Below are positions 61,040 through 64,000 of a stretch of 64,000 nt of DNA, one piece after another (position 1 is the stretch's first letter; every line of letters begins with the position of its first letter). The notes beneath the pieces are model-generated. The model ran no database searches. It was not told the origin of the DNA and saw only the letters and a program-made list of their open reading frames with translations. A program made the translations under genes and the position numbers. The DNA is taken from NCBI RefSeq assembly GCF_000002985.6, contig NC_003283.11, forward strand, positions 14,819,501 to 14,883,500, read 5' to 3'. The DNA comes from Caenorhabditis elegans (lineage: Eukaryota > Nematoda > Chromadorea > Rhabditida > Rhabditidae).

Positions 61040-61816
61040 CTTGAGGTGTTGTTGGGAGAGTTATTGGGATCGATTTGATCGTGATTTGAATGACAATTTC
61101 CTCCTTATTTATACCAACTATTTGTCATCATTTTGCTGATAACATCTATAAAAATAATCAGAAAAGGTCAAAATGTAAACAACGCAAAAAAACTCTAAAA
61201 AATTCATTTCAAATTTAGATACGCCTAATCGAATGTTTTCCCAATTTCAGAAAAAAAAATTAAATTTCATGGTGAAAATACATTTAATTTCATATAATAA
61301 TTCCTACTATATATAAATGTGGGAAAGCGAGAAGAACTAGAAGACCGAAGACTAGGAAACAAGAATTTCTAGTGATTGTCAGACGTCTGAAAAGTCCTTT
61401 GTTGGCATAGGGTATCTTGTGAACAAATAGGGGCATGTTTCAGGTAATTTAATTTTCAAGAAAATAATTTGAAAACTTAATGGTAGAAAAGACAATATGA
61501 AAAATTGATGATTCCAAAAACCGTAGTGCATGAGAAGTAAAATCTAATCTTTGCTCAGATCCACTCAGAAAATAAATGACCTTAAAATGTGCATTTTTAC
61601 ATGCGAACCAAGAAAAAAAATCGAATTATAATTTTTATTGCAGCTGAAATTATTATATACTTGGAACAGTTTCAAACAAATTGCAAAATTTTATTCAATC
61701 TTGAACATATTCAAAATCATTTATTATCAAAAGTACAAGTTCTCAAATCACCCAAACTCTTCTTTCATTTTTCTGAAAACTAAAAACGATTCTGTAAATT
61801 AGTGTCTGTATGTATG
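61040..61816. other. Promoter flank of copy C and intergenic sequence
   Basis: 61040-61312 is the conserved upstream flank shared with copies B and D. The remaining 500 bases are AT-rich with no gene supported. Confidence 0.6.
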
Positions 61817-62609
61817 TCACTTACTTTTTGAAGATTTCTTACTCTTCTTCGATTTTTTCTGCGACTTTTTGGATGATTTTTGAGTTTTCTGAGATTTTTG
61901 TAGTTTCTTCGACGTAGACGGTCCAGTTGATGGTGATTTTGTTTTGTTCACCAACTTCTCAGCAAATTGCACCTTTTTCCCATCATTTCTTCCAGTTCCG
62001 GCGACTTTCTTCGCGGCTTCCTCAGTCAAATTGGAAGGCGGTTGATCGTTTCTGAAAATATAATTTATTTGCATTTCGATTAGCAATTATTACCTTGAAG
62101 CTTTTCCCAGTGGAACAGTGATGGTGAGCGTGTGCTGTGAATCTGATCGCTCTGACTTTATCTCCATTGCCGGCTTTCCTTTTTGAGGGGGCTTTCGGCC
62201 ACGGAACATTCGGATTGAGTCCTGTCTGAAAGTAGGATTTGACATGACTGACTTCATTTCTCAGCCAATTGAAAAATCTGTAGTTAGTAGTATTTGTAGC
62301 TTGTAGTCCATGATGTTACACCTCACACCAACTTCACTCACACATCATTCCTTTGCTTCCTTTGACTAACCTCACTCCTTTTCTGATCGCGCTCTGATGG
62401 TCGTTCTGACACCTGTGTTTGTGATACTGAAATATCACTGTTTCCTCGTTGGGATTTTCGTTCTCTGAAAGTCAAGAATTCAGTCTGAAAACAAACAAAA
62501 AAAATTACCTTGAAGAGCCACGCTGTGCACATGAAAAGATTGAAAGCAGAAGTAACGATGTGAATAATTGAAGACACTCTATGATTGTGATTTTGAACGA
62601 ATTGAGCAT
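61817..62609 (-). CDS. Secreted Lys/Ser-rich protein
   Basis: Exons 62509-62609, 62371-62464, 62094-62221 and 61817-62051 give 185 residues. A signal sequence (ITIIECLQLFTSLLLLSIFS, ending near CAQ) is followed by polar SQTQVSERPSERDQKRSE, then SQHTLTITVPLGK, and a C-terminal 60 residues made mostly of Lys, Ser, Gln and Thr (KSQKTQKSSKKSQKKSKKSK). Exon 3 has tandem acceptors, TTTCAG|ACAG|. Only the second keeps the long downstream frame, while the first would end the protein soon after exon 3. The strongly basic tail could bind nucleic acid or polyanionic matrix. No family recognised. Confidence 0.65.
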
Positions 62610-63538
62610 TTTATTGGAAATTTTACAAAGTGCCAAATTTACAGAAATAACGAGAAAAACGTTAAATGGCCAAAACAAACTTTGACTTGTGAATTGTGAC
62701 CTTTCGAGAAAAATAAAATAGCAACGTGAAATTCAGTTTTTCCAATGTGAATGATAGTACGACGGATTCAACGGTGAATTTTGGATCTACTTAAATAGGT
62801 AATTTTAAGAAAATTATAAAATTAAAGAGTTTGAATTTTATTACAGTTTCTCATAAATTCTTTAGAAACTCTTTTTTAATTTGAGGACATATAGAGATGA
62901 CAATCGTAGTAGAACGTCAGTTTTTTGAAAATAAACTTCAACGATTTTAAATTTAGTTGAAGATAAGAGAGCATATTGCAGATTTTTTTTTCAAAAAAAT
63001 AATAACAAAATCCAAATGTTTGCCTATTACCAAGCATCGTTCAAATTATTGAAAACTTACAAAAACCACTTTTTGAGGCATACTATGGTCACCAAATAAA
63101 TTAAAAAATGAACTCAAAAATATTTCAAACCGAATTTTCCGGGGTTTAGAGTTTAGTACCGCCTCTGAAATTTTCGTGGTAGCCTAGTCTAACTATAAGC
63201 GTAAGCTTCCACATAGGTATTGTTTTTTCCAAATATGTAGGTATTGTTTGATACTACTTTGACTTCCTTTTCTTGTGAATGGTTTGGATGTAAAAATGAA
63301 GTCCTTCCGCGAAAATCAATTAGAAGCTCGTGCCTCAGCAAAATGAGCAAGAATTGAAAAGCGGAAATGATGACGTCTCCAATCTTTTCAAATTAGCAAA
63401 ACTCTATACTTTGCATTTTTCTTTACCATCTTTTGCAACAAACGTGCAAACTTAATATCAAAAAACACCACACATAAACCTTCATTTGTGAGACTAAAAA
63501 CATAGGTCACTATTAGCAGCTAGGGCTCAGTTGCCACT
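62610..63538. other. Intergenic stretch
   Basis: Contains the 62708-62815 block repeated from 59.6 kb. No gene supported. A short direct echo of the 60.6-kb flank (cttcatttgtgagact) appears at about 63480, just beyond copy D. Confidence 0.5.
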
Positions 63539-63917
63539 TCAGATCATATCCTCGTTGGCGGCTTCAATGCTCAGTCCAATCCAAGCCATTGCAGTGTAGG
63601 CGAGAGTTGAAGCAACAAGGACGGCAGTGTAGATGACATTCATCTTGAGGTGTTTTTGGGAGAGTTGTTGGGATCGATTTGATCGTGATTTGAATGACAA
63701 TTTCCTCCTTATTTATACCAACTATTTGTCATCATTTTGCTGATAACATCTATAAAAATAATCAGAAAAGCTCAAAATGTAAACAACGCAAAAAAAAACT
63801 CTTTAAAAAAATCATTTCAAATTTAGAAACGCACCATCAAATTTTTTTTTCGATTTCAGAAAAAATTAAATTTCATTGTGAAAATACATTTAATTTCATA
63901 TAATAATTCCTACTCAT
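63529..63917. repeat. Direct duplication of the copy C segment
   Basis: About 390 bases aligning with 60925-61312 in the same orientation. It includes the peptide gene, the promoter, a gtaaacaacgcaaaaaa block and the far end tttaatttcatataataatt. Small insertions in A/T runs are the main differences. Confidence 0.8.
63539..63643 (-). CDS. 34-residue hydrophobic peptide gene, copy D
   Basis: Single exon with one substitution near the N-terminus (MNVIYTAVLV...) and end EDMI. The promoter flank, with TATA-like box and TGATAA, is nearly identical to copy C. All four copies keep the frame open and almost all differences are in the last two codons, which suggests recent duplication or continuing gene conversion. 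Confidence 0.8.
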   Translation of the reverse strand: MNVIYTAVLVASTLAYTAMAWIGLSIEAANEDMI

Positions 63918-64000
63918 TTCCAATTGCATTACCACTTCCTTAAAGGCGCATACCCCATCGCAACTATTAAAAATTTGTCGTGGCAAGACCGGATAACGTA
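63918..64000. repeat. Fragment of dispersed ggtctcgcc-type repeat at window end
   Basis: cttaaaggcgcatac at about 63940 followed by tttgtcgtggcaagacc matches the same family as the 13.3-kb tandem units. It continues beyond the window. Confidence 0.5.

Larger units (their letters stand above)
58640..61250. repeat. Large inverted duplication around peptide genes B and C
   Basis: The left arm (about 58640-59250) and right arm (about 60645-61250) are inverted, diverged copies. Shared landmarks are the peptide gene and promoter, the 3' flank running through ttttgtatgcgtgtgt, a tttcaagaagttttctagca block and cattgagcaatttatgcggg. The 1.4-kb spacer contains the Gly/Asn-rich secreted gene. Confidence 0.75.

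Overview
The window reads as Caenorhabditis elegans nuclear DNA. It is AT-rich, has many short introns with TTTCAG acceptors and GTAAGT/GTGAGT donors, possible trans-splice acceptors just upstream of start codons, and worm-type dispersed repeats. Three genes are recognisable: the reticulon ret-1, an NPY-like neuropeptide receptor that fits npr-13, and a receptor guanylyl cyclase that fits gcy-14. From memory this combination lies on chromosome V (clones W06A7/ZC412); that placement is recollection and was not checked. Exon limits below come from reading splice sites and keeping the frame open; no transcript data were used.

Layout. 2.3-9.7 kb (+): a small two-membrane-segment protein, a stray second copy of its last exon, and a TMEM144-family gene whose first exon has lost its ancestral frame. 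A 34-residue peptide gene and a 1-kb fold-back element sit inside that gene's large intron. 10.1-27.8 kb (-): ret-1, with a compact reticulon domain at the 3' end, at least one nearby short-isoform first exon, and a single 7.8-kb exon coding for about 2,600 acidic, internally repetitive residues. 27.8-33.5 kb: mostly empty, with one possible extra N-terminal exon. 33.5-39.1 kb (-): an 11-exon peptide receptor with a tRNA-Cys in one intron. 39.1-43.7 kb: intergenic. 43.7-48.4 kb (-): a 14-exon receptor guanylyl cyclase of 1,111 residues. 49.1-51.9 kb (-): two tandem cysteine-rich secreted-protein paralogues (MIG-18-like fibronectin-I family), separated by a repeat patch with a perfect 31-bp hairpin. 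54.3-57.2 kb: an orphan terminal exon, a gene of unknown function whose 3' end is interrupted by a small hairpin, and a small secreted cysteine-rich protein with a tRNA-Phe in its first intron. 58.4-64.0 kb: a duplication-rich patch with three more copies of the 34-residue peptide gene plus two small secreted low-complexity proteins.

The genes do not form one pathway. RET-1 shapes tubular ER. The peptide receptor and the guanylyl cyclase are neuronal signalling proteins. The small secreted proteins and peptides are fast-evolving nematode families. No mobile-element-encoded defence system, CRISPR array or biosynthetic cluster is present. The most interesting items are the repeat architecture and LC3-binding-like motifs of the long RET-1 isoform, the 34-residue peptide gene amplification with its promoter, and three genes whose exon structure appears altered by local duplication or repeat insertion.
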